Part shown: positions 6,912 through 16,358 of the stretch, one piece after another
Numbering within the stretch: the first letter of the stretch is position 1
Layout of the letters: each line of letters opens with the position of its first letter
NCBI RefSeq assembly: GCF_030159255.1
Contig: NZ_BSCT01000036.1
Span: 1 to 64,000, forward strand
DNA length: 64,000 nt
Source: Bradyrhizobium sp. SSBR45G
Lineage (GTDB): Bacteria; Pseudomonadota; Alphaproteobacteria; Rhizobiales; Xanthobacteraceae
Reading direction: 5' to 3'
Made by a program: the position numbers and the translations under genes
The notes under the pieces: model-generated
Databases searched by the model: none
What the model was told of the DNA's origin: nothing
Seen by the model: only the letters and a program-made list of their open reading frames with translations

Positions 6912-8552
6912 TCAGTCCCCCCACACCGCAAAGGCGTCGTTGAAGGCGCGCTCGCCGGGGGCTCCCTTCTCGATCGCGATGATCGCCCGGCGCTGGTTGC
7001 TGTAGACCAGGGGAACGTCGAACCAGGAACGCTCCTTCAGGAGCTGCACGTTGCGGGTCCGGTCGGCGTCGACATTGGACAGGCCGACCAGGAAGAAGCC
7101 GTCGGTGACCTTGACCGCGAGGCCGGCCAGCGGCGTGCCGCGCGCCTGCTCGTTGGATTTCATCAGGATGCCCGGCACGTTGCCGACGCCGCCGCCGGTG
7201 AAATCCTGCGGCAGGATGAAGGTCAGCTCGGCGGTGTGGCTCGCCGGCAGCGAGGTATCCGTGTTGCGGCGGAACGACATCGTCATCTTGAACTTGCGAT
7301 CCGGAATGTCGATGTCGGCGCGCACAGCGATGTCGGCCTTCTGCGTGCCCGTGGCCTTGATCTGCTCAGTGCGCCAGACCACCGAGCCGAGATATTGCTT
7401 GCCTTTCGGGTCGGCCGGATCCTCGTCATAGAGCACGACCTTCTGGGCCACCGGCGCAATCTGGTCCGAGGATGGCGATTGGCCGACGCGGTCGGTGATC
7501 TTCGGCTTGCTCAACGGCGCGCCGGTGTCCTTGGGCGCCTCGACCGTCGAGGACGATTTGAACAGGCCCGTGACGGCGCCGACCAGCGGCCGGCCCCACA
7601 GAATTCCGGCGCCGATCAGAATCAGCACGATGCCGGCGGCAATCGCGGCCTTGAACGGGAACGTCGAGCCGGATCGCTCCGGCTTCTTCTTGGCCTCGCG
7701 CTCCGCCGCGGCCCGCGGACGGGTCGAGGTGGCCGGCACCGAGTATCGTTCGGCCTCCTGGACCGATTCGTCGTAGGAATAAGGTGCCTCGGGCAATGGT
7801 GGACGATCATCGTCGTCCTCGAGCCGGTCGAGGTCGGTCGCCGGAACATTGGCGTAGGTCTTGCGCGCGGCACGATTGGCCTGGGCGGTGGCCTTGCCGA
7901 GATCATCGACATCGGCGGTGATGTCGCGGAAACCGCGCATCGACGGCGTCGACGCAGCGGGGATGTTGTTGTCCTGGCCCCGTCGCGGAGCAGCCGGACG
8001 CTCGCGTAACTGCGGTGCATCCGGGGCTGCGGCCTGGGCCGGCTGCGGCCGCGGCGGCGTGGCGGGTGCTGCGGCTGCAGGAGGCGGCTCGGCTGGCCGT
8101 GGGGAGCGGGCTGGACGGGCCTCTGCCGGCTCGGCACCGAGTGGCGGACGCTCGTTGCGAGGAGCGGGAGGTGCAGCAGCCGGTCGCGGCCGCGGGGCGG
8201 GAGCCGCCGCCGGATCGGACGTCGCCCCGGGCTGAGCCGCGGGCGTGGCCGGAGCCTCCGGATTGCGCGCGCCGGCCCGGCGCAGCGCATCGCCCGGACG
8301 GGCAGCGCCGCCCGACGCCCGCTGCGCATCGCGGGCGCGCTGGGCCGCTTCAGCCTCGACCTTGCGGACCGCCTCCTCGAGCGACAGCCGCTCGCGCGTG
8401 ATCTCGGATTCGCTGAGCGGCGGCTGCACGCTGCGCAACTGCGCGATCAGCGCCGCGCGAGCCCGCTCGTAAAGCGCGCGCCGGCTTTCGCCGGGAGCGT
8501 TGGGGTCCAATCCGGCAATGGCACGGGCTATCAGCGGGTAGTAGTCGGCCAT
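6912..8552 (-). CDS. Pro/Ala-rich single-span membrane protein downstream of purA
   Basis: A 546-residue protein in four parts: a conserved-looking helical N-terminus (residues 1-75, starting MADYYPLIARAIAGLDPNAPGE split across two helices), a low-complexity Pro/Ala/Arg-rich linker (about 81-190), an acidic and Arg-rich stretch before a single membrane helix (about 301-320), and a C-terminal soluble domain of about 200 residues that ends FAVWGD. By the positive-inside rule the N-terminal half is cytoplasmic and the C-terminal domain periplasmic. It starts 36 bp after purA on the same strand and is probably co-transcribed. I recognise it as a type of hypothetical protein of rhizobial genomes, not as a named family. 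Confidence 0.8.
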   Translation of the reverse strand: MADYYPLIARAIAGLDPNAPGESRRALYERARAALIAQLRSVQPPLSESEITRERLSLEEAVRKVEAEAAQRARDAQRASGGAARPGDALRRAGARNPEAPATPAAQPGATSDPAAAPAPRPRPAAAPPAPRNERPPLGAEPAEARPARSPRPAEPPPAAAAPATPPRPQPAQAAAPDAPQLRERPAAPRRGQDNNIPAASTPSMRGFRDITADVDDLGKATAQANRAARKTYANVPATDLDRLEDDDDRPPLPEAPYSYDESVQEAERYSVPATSTRPRAAAEREAKKKPERSGSTFPFKAAIAAGIVLILIGAGILWGRPLVGAVTGLFKSSSTVEAPKDTGAPLSKPKITDRVGQSPSSDQIAPVAQKVVLYDEDPADPKGKQYLGSVVWRTEQIKATGTQKADIAVRADIDIPDRKFKMTMSFRRNTDTSLPASHTAELTFILPQDFTGGGVGNVPGILMKSNEQARGTPLAGLAVKVTDGFFLVGLSNVDADRTRNVQLLKERSWFDVPLVYSNQRRAIIAIEKGAPGERAFNDAFAVWGD

Positions 8553-8588
8553 ATCAACTCAATTCGCGGGCTTCGCTGTCGGGTCCCT

Positions 8589-9881
8589 TCACGCCTCGAA
8601 AGGATTCTGGACCAGAATAGTATCCTCGCGTTCGGGGCTCGTGGAAAGCAGCGCAATTGGGCAACCCACCAGTTCCTCGATGCGCCGGACGTATTTGATG
8701 GCCTGGGCCGGCAGGTCGGCCCAGGAGCGCGCGTTCGCCGTCGGCTGCTTCCAGCCTTCGATGGTCTCATAGATCGGCTCGACCCGGGCCTGTGCGCCCT
8801 CGCCTGCCGGGAAATGATCGATCTCCTTGCCGTCCAGCCGATAGCCGGTGCAGACCTCGATCGTGTCGAAACCGTCGAGAATGTCCAGCTTGGTCAGTGC
8901 AAGACCGTTAATGCCGCAGGTCCGCACGGCCTGGCGAACCAGCACCGCGTCGAACCAGCCGCACCGACGCGGCCGGCCGGTGTTCGTTCCGAATTCCCGG
9001 CCCCGCTCGCCGATCTTGCGGCCGGTCTCGTTGTCCTGCTCGGTGGGAAAAGGTCCCTGCCCGACCCGGGTCGTGTAGGCCTTGCACAGGCCGAGCACGT
9101 AGCCGATCGCGCCCGGTCCGAGGCCGGCGCCGGTCGCGGCCTGCGCGGCCACCGTGTTGGACGAGGTCACATAGGGGTAGGTGCCGTGATCGACGTCGAG
9201 CAGCGCGCCCTGGGCGCCTTCGAACAGCATGCGCTTGCCCTCGCGGCGCTTGATGTCGAGCAGGCGCCAGACCGTTTCCGCATAGGGCAGCAGCTTCGGC
9301 GCAAAGGCGGTCAGCTCGCGCAGGATCTGCTGGCCGTCGATCTGCTCGAGACCGAGGCCGCGGCGGAGCGCGTTGTGATGGGCGAGCAGGCGATCGATCT
9401 TGTGCGGCAGCGTATCGAGATCGGCGAGGTCCATCAGGCGGATCGCACGGCGGCCGACCTTGTCCTCATAGGCCGGGCCGATGCCGCGGCGGGTGGTGCC
9501 GATCGCGGTGGCAGCGCTGGCGGATTCGCGCAGCGCGTCGAGCTCACGGTGCAGCGGCAGGATCAGGGTGACGTTCTCGGCGACGCGGAGATTGTCCGGG
9601 CTGATGGCAACGCCCTGTGATTGCAGCTTGCTGACCTCGTCAAGAAAGGCCTGGGGATCGAACACGACGCCATTGCCGATCACCGACAGCTTGCCGGAGC
9701 GCAGCACGCCGGACGGCAGCAGCGCCAGCTTGTAGGTCGCACCGTTGATGACGAGGGTGTGGCCGGCGTTATGGCCGCCCTGGAAGCGCACGACGATGTC
9801 GGCCTGCTCCGAAAGCCAGTCGACGATCTTGCCCTTCCCCTCGTCACCCCATTGGGCGCCGACGACGACGACGTTAGCCAT
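8589..9881 (-). CDS. purA: Adenylosuccinate synthetase
   Basis: Catalyses the GTP-dependent ligation of IMP and aspartate, the first committed step of AMP synthesis. The 430-residue length is standard. The N-terminal P-loop GDEGKGK (residues 12-18) includes the catalytic Asp13, and His41 sits in GHNAGHT; the TRRGIGPAYEDK and GTNTGRPRRCGWFD blocks follow. It is cytoplasmic. The upstream region (9882-10262) carries no other gene, so the purA promoter should lie there, and the 6912 gene follows closely. Confidence 0.98.
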   Translation of the reverse strand: MANVVVVGAQWGDEGKGKIVDWLSEQADIVVRFQGGHNAGHTLVINGATYKLALLPSGVLRSGKLSVIGNGVVFDPQAFLDEVSKLQSQGVAISPDNLRVAENVTLILPLHRELDALRESASAATAIGTTRRGIGPAYEDKVGRRAIRLMDLADLDTLPHKIDRLLAHHNALRRGLGLEQIDGQQILRELTAFAPKLLPYAETVWRLLDIKRREGKRMLFEGAQGALLDVDHGTYPYVTSSNTVAAQAATGAGLGPGAIGYVLGLCKAYTTRVGQGPFPTEQDNETGRKIGERGREFGTNTGRPRRCGWFDAVLVRQAVRTCGINGLALTKLDILDGFDTIEVCTGYRLDGKEIDHFPAGEGAQARVEPIYETIEGWKQPTANARSWADLPAQAIKYVRRIEELVGCPIALLSTSPEREDTILVQNPFEA

Positions 9882-10262
9882 GCGCAGCTCTTTCCTCTGC
9901 CAAGATCCAAAACAGCACGATCGGCTCTACGAATATCGCTTCCGATGAAGGGCCAGCCTGGCCAATCATGCGCCCAGCCCAAATCGCGGCCGGGACCGCT
10001 CGCTTGCGAGGCGACCCACCGGATAAAGGAAGCCGCCGGGCTAGGCAAGCAAGAACGGGCCTTCGGAGCACACAACAGCGCCACCAAGCCTTTGATAAGC
10101 CCCAAAATTTCATGCCGCCCCGGCTGCGGATCGGGCGGCCCGGCCATCCGCTTCTGGCGGCGCATTGATCCGGGCATGCCCATTCAGCACTGGAACGGCG
10201 GCGAATCTGCGATCGAAGCTGCAACCCCGGCAGCCCCGGCTGCTCGCTTCAGCACCGCGCTG
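9882..10262. other. Intergenic region upstream of purA
   Basis: About 380 bp between the end of the ABC operon and the purA start. Both flanking genes are on the minus strand, so it must hold the purA promoter. I see no supportable gene, clear terminator or operator in it. Confidence 0.4.
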
Positions 10263-10946
10263 TCAGGTCCGGATACAGCCGTCGACAACCTCGATGATAC
10301 GATCGCAGCGCCGCGCCAGATCGAGGTTGTGGGTGACCAGCAGGAAGCTGGTGCCGACATCCCGGTTCACCTGCCGCATCAGATCGAACACGGCCTCCGC
10401 CGACTTGGTGTCGAGGTTGCCGGTCGGCTCGTCCGCCAGCACCAGATCGGGGTTCATCGCCAGCGCCCGCGCCACTGCGACGCGCTGCTGCTGGCCGCCC
10501 GACATGTTGGTCGCGAGGTTGTCGGCAAATTTCGCCAGACCGACCTGGTCGAGAAGCCGGCCTGCCCGGGCCTCGATCTCCGGACTCGGAAAGCCGCGAT
10601 CGACCAGCAGCGGCATCATCACGTTCTCCTTGGCCGTGAAGGCGGAGATCAGAAGATGAGACTGGAAGATGAAGCCGATCGTGTGCCCGCGGAGATGAGT
10701 GAGCTCGGTATCGCTGAGCGCGGCGGTGTCCTGGCCCTTGATCGTCAGCCGGCCGGAGGTCGGCCGGTCGAGCAGGCCGACGATGTTGAGCAACGTGCTC
10801 TTGCCCGAGCCGGACGGACCGATCAGCGCAACGAACTCTCCGCTGTCGACCTCCAAATCGATGTCATGCAGCACCTCGGTCTCGTTCGGCAGACCGACAT
10901 TGTAGGCCTTGCAGACCTTCTCCAGGCGCAACAGGGCCTCAGCCAC
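10263..10946 (-). CDS. ABC transporter ATP-binding protein (MacB/LolD type)
   Basis: A 227-residue nucleotide-binding subunit with Walker A GPSGSGKST (about residues 40-48), the ABC signature MSGGQQQRVAVARAL, Walker B LVLADEPTGNLD and the switch histidine in LVTHNLDLA. The TGNLD sequence after Walker B is typical of the MacB/LolD/FtsE group. Last gene of a three-gene operon with the permease (8-bp overlap) and the membrane-fusion adaptor. The complex probably exports a substrate or moves lipids or peptides across the inner membrane; the substrate is unknown. Confidence 0.93.
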   Translation of the reverse strand: MAEALLRLEKVCKAYNVGLPNETEVLHDIDLEVDSGEFVALIGPSGSGKSTLLNIVGLLDRPTSGRLTIKGQDTAALSDTELTHLRGHTIGFIFQSHLLISAFTAKENVMMPLLVDRGFPSPEIEARAGRLLDQVGLAKFADNLATNMSGGQQQRVAVARALAMNPDLVLADEPTGNLDTKSAEAVFDLMRQVNRDVGTSFLLVTHNLDLARRCDRIIEVVDGCIRT

Positions 10947-12165
10947 GGATCGCCACCACAGGATCGAGCTTGGCCGCGCGCAACGCCGGCGCGGTGGCTG
11001 CGAGCAGGCCCGTCACGGTCGCGAGCAGCGCCGTGATCACGAACAGCCGGCGCTCGAGGATCAAGGGAAACAATTCCGAGCCGTCAGCCTGGCGCTGCAC
11101 GGCATGCCAATACATCAGAGCCCCCGCGCCCAACGCGGCGCCGAACAGCGAGCCGATGAAGCCGAGCATCCCGCCCTGCAGCAGGAACACGCGCAGGATC
11201 CGCCCGCGCGAGGTGCCCATCGCCCTGAGGATGCCGATCTCCTTAGAGCGCTGGATCACCGAAACGATCAGCACGGCGGCGATGCCGAACGCGACCGAGA
11301 GCCCGACGAACACCCGGATCAGGGTGTTGGACGTCTCCTGCGCGCGTACCGCCGTGAAGAACTGCGAATTGGTCTTGATCCAGCTGTCGGCCTTGACGAG
11401 ATTGGCCGCCTGGATGCGCTGCGCGATGTCCTCTGCCGCGTAGATGTCGTGCACGGTGATGTCGATCGTGGTGACGCCGCCGACCATGCCGAGCAGCGAC
11501 TGCGCGGTACGCAGCGCGACATAGGCCGCGCGCTGATTGACGCCCTTGTTGCCGAGGTCGACGAGGCCGGCCACCGTCAAGACACGGTTGGCGCCGGAGG
11601 CCGCCTGGACGTTGAGCTTGTCGCCGACGACGGCGCCAAGGTCCCTGGCCAGTTCGGTGCCGATGATGATGGTCTCGCTGGTCAAACGCGGCTCGCCGGC
11701 CACGATGTAGTCCGGCACCTTCACGATGGTGAAATAGCTTTCCGGCTCGATGCCGGACAGCGTCACCGCACGGCTGGCGTCGCCACGAATCGCAAGGGCG
11801 GAGCCCGAGATGGTCGGCGACACCGCAGCGACCTCCGGCATCGCCAGCATCTGGTCGCGGATCTTGGGCCACTGGTCGATCGAGATCACGCGCTGGCTCG
11901 GACGCTGCACAATGGCGTCCTCGATGACGCCATTGCCGTTCCGCAGCGGACGCGCGACCTGGTCCGGCGTGAGCAATTGAATCTGCGGCTGCGACGTCAG
12001 CACGCGCTTGATGAAATTCGCCTCGAGGCCTGCCAGCATCGCCGACATGAACACGATGACGGCAACGCCGATCGCGATGCCGACGATGATGAACAGAGTC
12101 TGCAGCCGGCCCTCGCGCAGGAAGCGCACCGCCGCGATCCACTCGAACGGAATCCAGCGATTCAC
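10939..12165 (-). CDS. MacB/FtsX-type ABC transporter permease
   Basis: The 408-residue protein shows the MacB-like layout: an N-terminal membrane helix (about residues 20-45), a large periplasmic domain (about 50-270) and three C-terminal helices that form the FtsX domain (about 275-400), with the typical VIQRSKEIGILRAMG coupling segment. It overlaps the ATP-binding gene by 8 bp and the adaptor gene by 4 bp, so the three are translationally coupled. This is a MacAB-like or DevBCA-like mechanotransmission transporter; what it exports is not evident. Confidence 0.92.
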   Translation of the reverse strand: MNRWIPFEWIAAVRFLREGRLQTLFIIVGIAIGVAVIVFMSAMLAGLEANFIKRVLTSQPQIQLLTPDQVARPLRNGNGVIEDAIVQRPSQRVISIDQWPKIRDQMLAMPEVAAVSPTISGSALAIRGDASRAVTLSGIEPESYFTIVKVPDYIVAGEPRLTSETIIIGTELARDLGAVVGDKLNVQAASGANRVLTVAGLVDLGNKGVNQRAAYVALRTAQSLLGMVGGVTTIDITVHDIYAAEDIAQRIQAANLVKADSWIKTNSQFFTAVRAQETSNTLIRVFVGLSVAFGIAAVLIVSVIQRSKEIGILRAMGTSRGRILRVFLLQGGMLGFIGSLFGAALGAGALMYWHAVQRQADGSELFPLILERRLFVITALLATVTGLLAATAPALRAAKLDPVVAIRG

Positions 12166-13430
12166 GGCAGCACCGGACGCAAGCGCTGGCCGGTCACGAC
12201 ACCGGAATTGGCAGGCGCCGCAACGTCGCCGGCGCTCAAGCCATCAACGATCTCCACATGGCTATTGCCGCGGATGCCGACGCGCACCGGCTGCTTGACG
12301 GCGCGCCCGTCCTTGACGCCGAGCACCCAGGGCCGTCCCGAGGTGAGATCATGAACCGAGCGCACCGGCAGCTCCAGCGCATCCTTGCGCGAGGCGACCT
12401 CGATATCGACCGACACCGTCATGTCCTGGCGCAGATAGTCCGGCGGATCCTTCACCGTCAGCTTGACCTGCACCGAGGCGCGCGAGATGTCGACGCCGGG
12501 ATTGATGTAGCTGACGACCGCGGCGAAGCGGCGGTCGGGATAGGCGTCGGCCGAGGCCAGCGCGGTCTGCCCCAGCGCCAGCTTGCCCAGATTGCGCTCG
12601 TCGATCTGCAGCACCAATTGGACATCCCCCGCGGGTGCCAGCACCAGCAGCGCCTTGCCGGCCTGTGCCACGGTGCCCTTCTCGACATTGCGCGTGATCA
12701 GCACGCCGTCGCGGGGGGCCGAGATGGTCGCGTAGCCCAGCCGCGACTGCGCGGTGTCGAGATTGGCAGCTGCCTGGTTCAGCTGCGTCTCGGCCATGAC
12801 GTAGTCGCTGCCGCCGGGGCTCGCCGTGAAGACCTGGAACTCGGCTGCACGCTTCTGTGCCAGCGCGACGTCGAGCGTCTTCTGCGCCTCGTCGAGCGCC
12901 GCCCGCGTCGCGTAGCCATTGTTTGTCAGTTGCGAGGTGCGGTCATAGGTCTGCTGCGCATTGAGCAAGGTCGCCTGGGCCTGGCGCAGCGCTTCCTTCG
13001 CCGAGGGCAGGGTCAGCTCGGCGAGCTGCCGCATCCGCGCCTCGGCCTGCGCCACCTGCCCCTGGGCCTGCACCACCGCGGCCTTCAGCTCGCGCGCTTC
13101 GAGCGAGATCAGCGGCTGGCCCTTGATGACCCGCTGGCCCTCAAGCACCAGGACGTCCTCGACGGTGCCGGTGATCTGGCTGCCGATCTCGACGCGAAAC
13201 GGCGTTTCGACATGGCCGCTGACGACGACCGTCTCGACCAGATCGCCGCGCTGAACCTGATCGACCACGATGGCTGGGCCAAGCATGACGCGGACGCTCT
13301 GCCAGCCGCCGAGACCCAGCAGCGCCACCACGGCAAGCGCGAACCAGCGATGCGCCCAGAGCGTCGACCACGCGGTATGAACAAGGCTTGTCCTGGTGCG
13401 GGGTGCCGGAGCTGCGGCTTGATCGGCCAT
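12162..13430 (-). CDS. Efflux transporter periplasmic adaptor (HlyD/MacA family)
   Basis: The start at 13430 (MADQAAAPAP) was chosen over an in-frame codon at 13487; it gives a 422-residue protein. A single N-terminal membrane helix (about residues 30-50) is followed by a split lipoyl domain (VSGHVETPFRVEIGSQ and later ATISAPRDGVLITRNVEKG), a long coiled-coil hairpin (about 115-220) and beta-barrel and membrane-proximal domains. This is the membrane-fusion subunit that links the inner-membrane ABC pump to an outer-membrane channel. No TolC-like gene is present nearby. First gene of the operon; divergent from the P-type ATPase. Confidence 0.93.
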   Translation of the reverse strand: MADQAAAPAPRTRTSLVHTAWSTLWAHRWFALAVVALLGLGGWQSVRVMLGPAIVVDQVQRGDLVETVVVSGHVETPFRVEIGSQITGTVEDVLVLEGQRVIKGQPLISLEARELKAAVVQAQGQVAQAEARMRQLAELTLPSAKEALRQAQATLLNAQQTYDRTSQLTNNGYATRAALDEAQKTLDVALAQKRAAEFQVFTASPGGSDYVMAETQLNQAAANLDTAQSRLGYATISAPRDGVLITRNVEKGTVAQAGKALLVLAPAGDVQLVLQIDERNLGKLALGQTALASADAYPDRRFAAVVSYINPGVDISRASVQVKLTVKDPPDYLRQDMTVSVDIEVASRKDALELPVRSVHDLTSGRPWVLGVKDGRAVKQPVRVGIRGNSHVEIVDGLSAGDVAAPANSGVVTGQRLRPVLP

Positions 13431-13563
13431 GGTCGTCAATACAGAACCCTTCGATACGGAGGGAGCCCGGCGACAGGCCGGAACCATCCTTCACGGAATG
13501 ATGACGCGGCCGCCAGCCCGCGGCGCGCTGCAGGCAAGCTAAGTGATCGTGGCTGCGGGGATG

Positions 13564-13605
13564 TTGCGCTAGGTCAACCGCGGCGCGATCGTTCATGCAA
13601 ATCAA
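13564..13605 (+). promoter_or_regulatory. FixK/FNR-like boxes upstream of the P-type ATPase
   Basis: TTGCGCTAGGTCAA (13564-13577) fits the Bradyrhizobium FixK2 pattern TTG(A/C)-N6-(T/G)CAA exactly. TTCATGCAAATCAA (13592-13605) fits TTGAT-N4-ATCAA at nine of ten fixed positions. The first site is centred 80 bp before the start codon; if it sits at -41.5, transcription would start near 13612. This suggests low-oxygen control, which is inference. Confidence 0.45.
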
Positions 13606-13650
13606 ACGGGGTCGCCATGACACGCGATCCACGAACATGAACGGGCGCAT

Positions 13651-16212
13651 GTGAGCACTGATAGCACCCCCGGCCTGCACCGGTTCTGGCGCCTCTCGCC
13701 TTCACAGGCGAGCGAGGCCCTCGGCTGCGGCCTCGACGGCCTCACCGAGGCCGATGCTGAACGACGGCTGCAGCGCTACGGGCACAATGCCGACTCGCCG
13801 TCGCATGTCGTGGGTCCGCTGCGTGCCGTGCTCCGCCGTCTGCTCGAACCGCTGTCGTTGATCCTTTTGGTGGCCGGCATCATCTCGATGGTGACCGGAG
13901 ACGAGATCGGCGGCGCGATCATCGTTCTCATCCTCACGCTGTCGATCGGGCTCGACACGGTTCAGGAGGGGCATGCCGTCAAGGCCGCCGAAGAGCTGCG
14001 CCGCTCGGTCGCCCTGAAAGCCGAGGTCAAGCGCGATGGCGCCTATCGTGAAATCGACGTCGACGCGGTCGTGCCCGGAGACCTGCTGCGGGTCCGCGCC
14101 GGCGACATCGTCCCTGCCGACGCACTGATCATCGAGAGCAAAGCGTTCACCGCCGGCGAGGCTGCGCTTACCGGCGAGCCTTATCCCGTGACGAAACAGG
14201 CCAGCCTTCCGAGCGATGAAAACGACACGTCGAATGCGCTGTTCCGGGGCTCGGTGGCGCAGACCGGCGAAGCCGTCGCCATCGTGGTCAATACCGGGCC
14301 GAACACGATGTTTGGCGCGGCAGCCTCGGCGCTCGCCGAAACGCAAGGGCGCACGCCGTTCGAGCGCGACCTTCATGAGTTCGGCCTCGTCATCGCGCGG
14401 CTTACGTTGGCGCTGGTCGTCATCGTGCTCGCCGTCCGCGTCGTGTTCGGCCGCCCCGTGCTCGACTCGCTGCTGTTCTCGGTCGCGCTCGCGGTCGGAT
14501 TGACGCCCGAACTGCTGCCGATGATCACGACCGTGACCTTGTCGCGCGGCGCGCTGCGCATGGCCAAGCGCAAGGTGATCGTGAAGCGGCTCGCTGCGAT
14601 TCACGATCTCGGCGCCATGTCCGTGCTGTGCACCGACAAGACGGGAACGCTGACATCCGCCGAGATCACGCTGGCGCGCAGCGTCGCGCCCGACGGCAGC
14701 GATGCGAGCCGCCCGGGCGAGCTCGGCGCCATTGCGGCGACGCTGGGCGGCGACCGCGGCTCACTCGACACCGCCCTGATGGCCGGTGCCGCGCAGGCGG
14801 CTGCTGGATGGAGCCTGGGCGGACAGCAGGCCTTCGACTTCTCGCGCCGGCTCGGCTCCGTGCTGGCGATGCGCGGCGCCGACCAGATCCTGATCGTCAA
14901 GGGCGCGCCCGAAGCGGTGATCGTGCTGTGTACGCAGCAGCGGCGCGGCGAGACGATCGAGCCGATGGACGAGACTGCGCACGCAGCCGTGCGCGAGCAT
15001 GTTCGCGTGCTCGCAAGTGAAGGCCTGCGCACCGTCGCGATCGCGTCAAAGCCCTGGAGCGGTGCGCCGCGCGAGATCGAGACCGATGACGAGCAGGAAC
15101 TGATCTTCGAAGGACTATGCGCCTTCGCCGATCCGCCCAAGCCGACCGCGGCAGCCGCCATTGCGCAGCTGGCCCGCGCCGGCATCGCGCTGAAGATCCT
15201 GTCGGGCGACGATCCCGTCGTGGTCAAACGGCTGGCCGGCCTGGTCGGGCTGAAGGCCGACCGCGTGCTGTCGGGCAGCGACATCGCCGAGCTCAGCGAC
15301 GACGCGCTCGCGGTGCAGGTGCGATCCGCCGACGCCTTCGGTCGGCTCGCGCCCGATCAGAAGTCGCGCATCGTCAAGGCGCTGCAGGCCTCGGGCGAGG
15401 TCGTCGGCTTCCTCGGCGACGGCATCAATGATGCCCCGGCGCTGAAGGCCGCCGACATCGGCCTGTCCGTCGACGGCGCCACCGGCGTCGCGCAGTCGGC
15501 CGCCGACATCATTCTGCTCGCGTCAGATCTCGACGTCGTTGCCGACGGCGTCGAAGAAGGCCGGCGCACCTTCGCCAATATCCTGAAATATGTCCGGATG
15601 GGCGCGAGCTCGAATGTCGGCAACATGCTGTCGATGGCCGCCGCATCGATGGTGCTGCCGTTCCTGCCGATGCTGCCGACGCAGATCCTGCTCAACAACC
15701 TGCTCTATGATCTGTCGGAGCTCGGCATTCCCTTCGACCGCGTGAGTCCGCAGGCCACGGCGCGGCCGCAGCGCTGGGACATGAAGCGGCTGATGCGCTT
15801 TGCCGCGATCATGGGTCCGTTGTCGTCCGTGTTCGACTTCCTGACCTTCGGCGCGCTGCTCTATCTGTTCCATGCGACCCCCGATGAGTTCCGCACGGCC
15901 TGGTTCCTCGAATCCATGGCGACCCAGATTCTCGTCATCTTCATCATCCGGACCAACGCGCGACCATGGAGCAACCGGGCGGATCCCATGCTGACGGCGT
16001 CGTCGCTGGTCGCGCTGGTCGTCGCGCTCGGCCTGCCCTTCACGCCGGCTGGCGCCTGGTTCGGCTTTGTCGTACCGCCCGTCATCGTGCTTGCCACCAT
16101 CGCGGCGCTCGTCGTTGCCTATCTGGTCTGTGCCGAGGGGCTCAAATCGCTGGCCGTGCGATCCGGACGCCGGACGCAACGAGGCGGGGCGCCCCATAAT
16201 GCGGGGCCTTGA
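13651..16212 (+). CDS. Cation-transporting P-type ATPase, MgtA-like
   Basis: The 853-residue pump has an N-terminal cation-ATPase domain (about 10-80), the actuator motif TGEP (about residue 175), the transmembrane hallmark GLTPELLPM (about 283-291), the phosphorylation site DKTGT with Asp329, the hinge GDGINDAP (about 590) and the C-terminal NNLLYDLSELGIPFDRV block. LTPELLP and the NNLLYDLS block are characteristic of the MgtA/MgtB (type IIIB) group, so Mg2+ is the likeliest ion, though related pumps of this layout are annotated only as cation ATPases. It starts with GTG at 13651. Divergent from the MacAB-like operon. FixK-like sites upstream suggest microaerobic control. Confidence 0.92.
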   Translation: MSTDSTPGLHRFWRLSPSQASEALGCGLDGLTEADAERRLQRYGHNADSPSHVVGPLRAVLRRLLEPLSLILLVAGIISMVTGDEIGGAIIVLILTLSIGLDTVQEGHAVKAAEELRRSVALKAEVKRDGAYREIDVDAVVPGDLLRVRAGDIVPADALIIESKAFTAGEAALTGEPYPVTKQASLPSDENDTSNALFRGSVAQTGEAVAIVVNTGPNTMFGAAASALAETQGRTPFERDLHEFGLVIARLTLALVVIVLAVRVVFGRPVLDSLLFSVALAVGLTPELLPMITTVTLSRGALRMAKRKVIVKRLAAIHDLGAMSVLCTDKTGTLTSAEITLARSVAPDGSDASRPGELGAIAATLGGDRGSLDTALMAGAAQAAAGWSLGGQQAFDFSRRLGSVLAMRGADQILIVKGAPEAVIVLCTQQRRGETIEPMDETAHAAVREHVRVLASEGLRTVAIASKPWSGAPREIETDDEQELIFEGLCAFADPPKPTAAAAIAQLARAGIALKILSGDDPVVVKRLAGLVGLKADRVLSGSDIAELSDDALAVQVRSADAFGRLAPDQKSRIVKALQASGEVVGFLGDGINDAPALKAADIGLSVDGATGVAQSAADIILLASDLDVVADGVEEGRRTFANILKYVRMGASSNVGNMLSMAAASMVLPFLPMLPTQILLNNLLYDLSELGIPFDRVSPQATARPQRWDMKRLMRFAAIMGPLSSVFDFLTFGALLYLFHATPDEFRTAWFLESMATQILVIFIIRTNARPWSNRADPMLTASSLVALVVALGLPFTPAGAWFGFVVPPVIVLATIAALVVAYLVCAEGLKSLAVRSGRRTQRGGAPHNAGP

Positions 16213-16358
16213 CGACGATCATCGCTGCATAGTCGCGATGCATCTGCCCTCTTGATAGGCAGCTGCATTTGGTGTCTGTCGAGAGCGCCGGGGAGGAACA
16301 GCGGCCTGGAGCGCCGGGCCGTTCGCCGCGGCGCACGAACCGGGACCAACACCGCCGC

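Noticed and set aside
10909..12354. A 481-residue open frame antisense to the ABC permease
   Set aside because: Antisense to a gene with a clear FtsX domain and operon overlaps; no motifs in the antisense frame.
16192..16208. GCCCC/GGGGC hairpin at the end of the P-type ATPase as a terminator
   Set aside because: The five-bp stem overlaps the stop and has no T-run.
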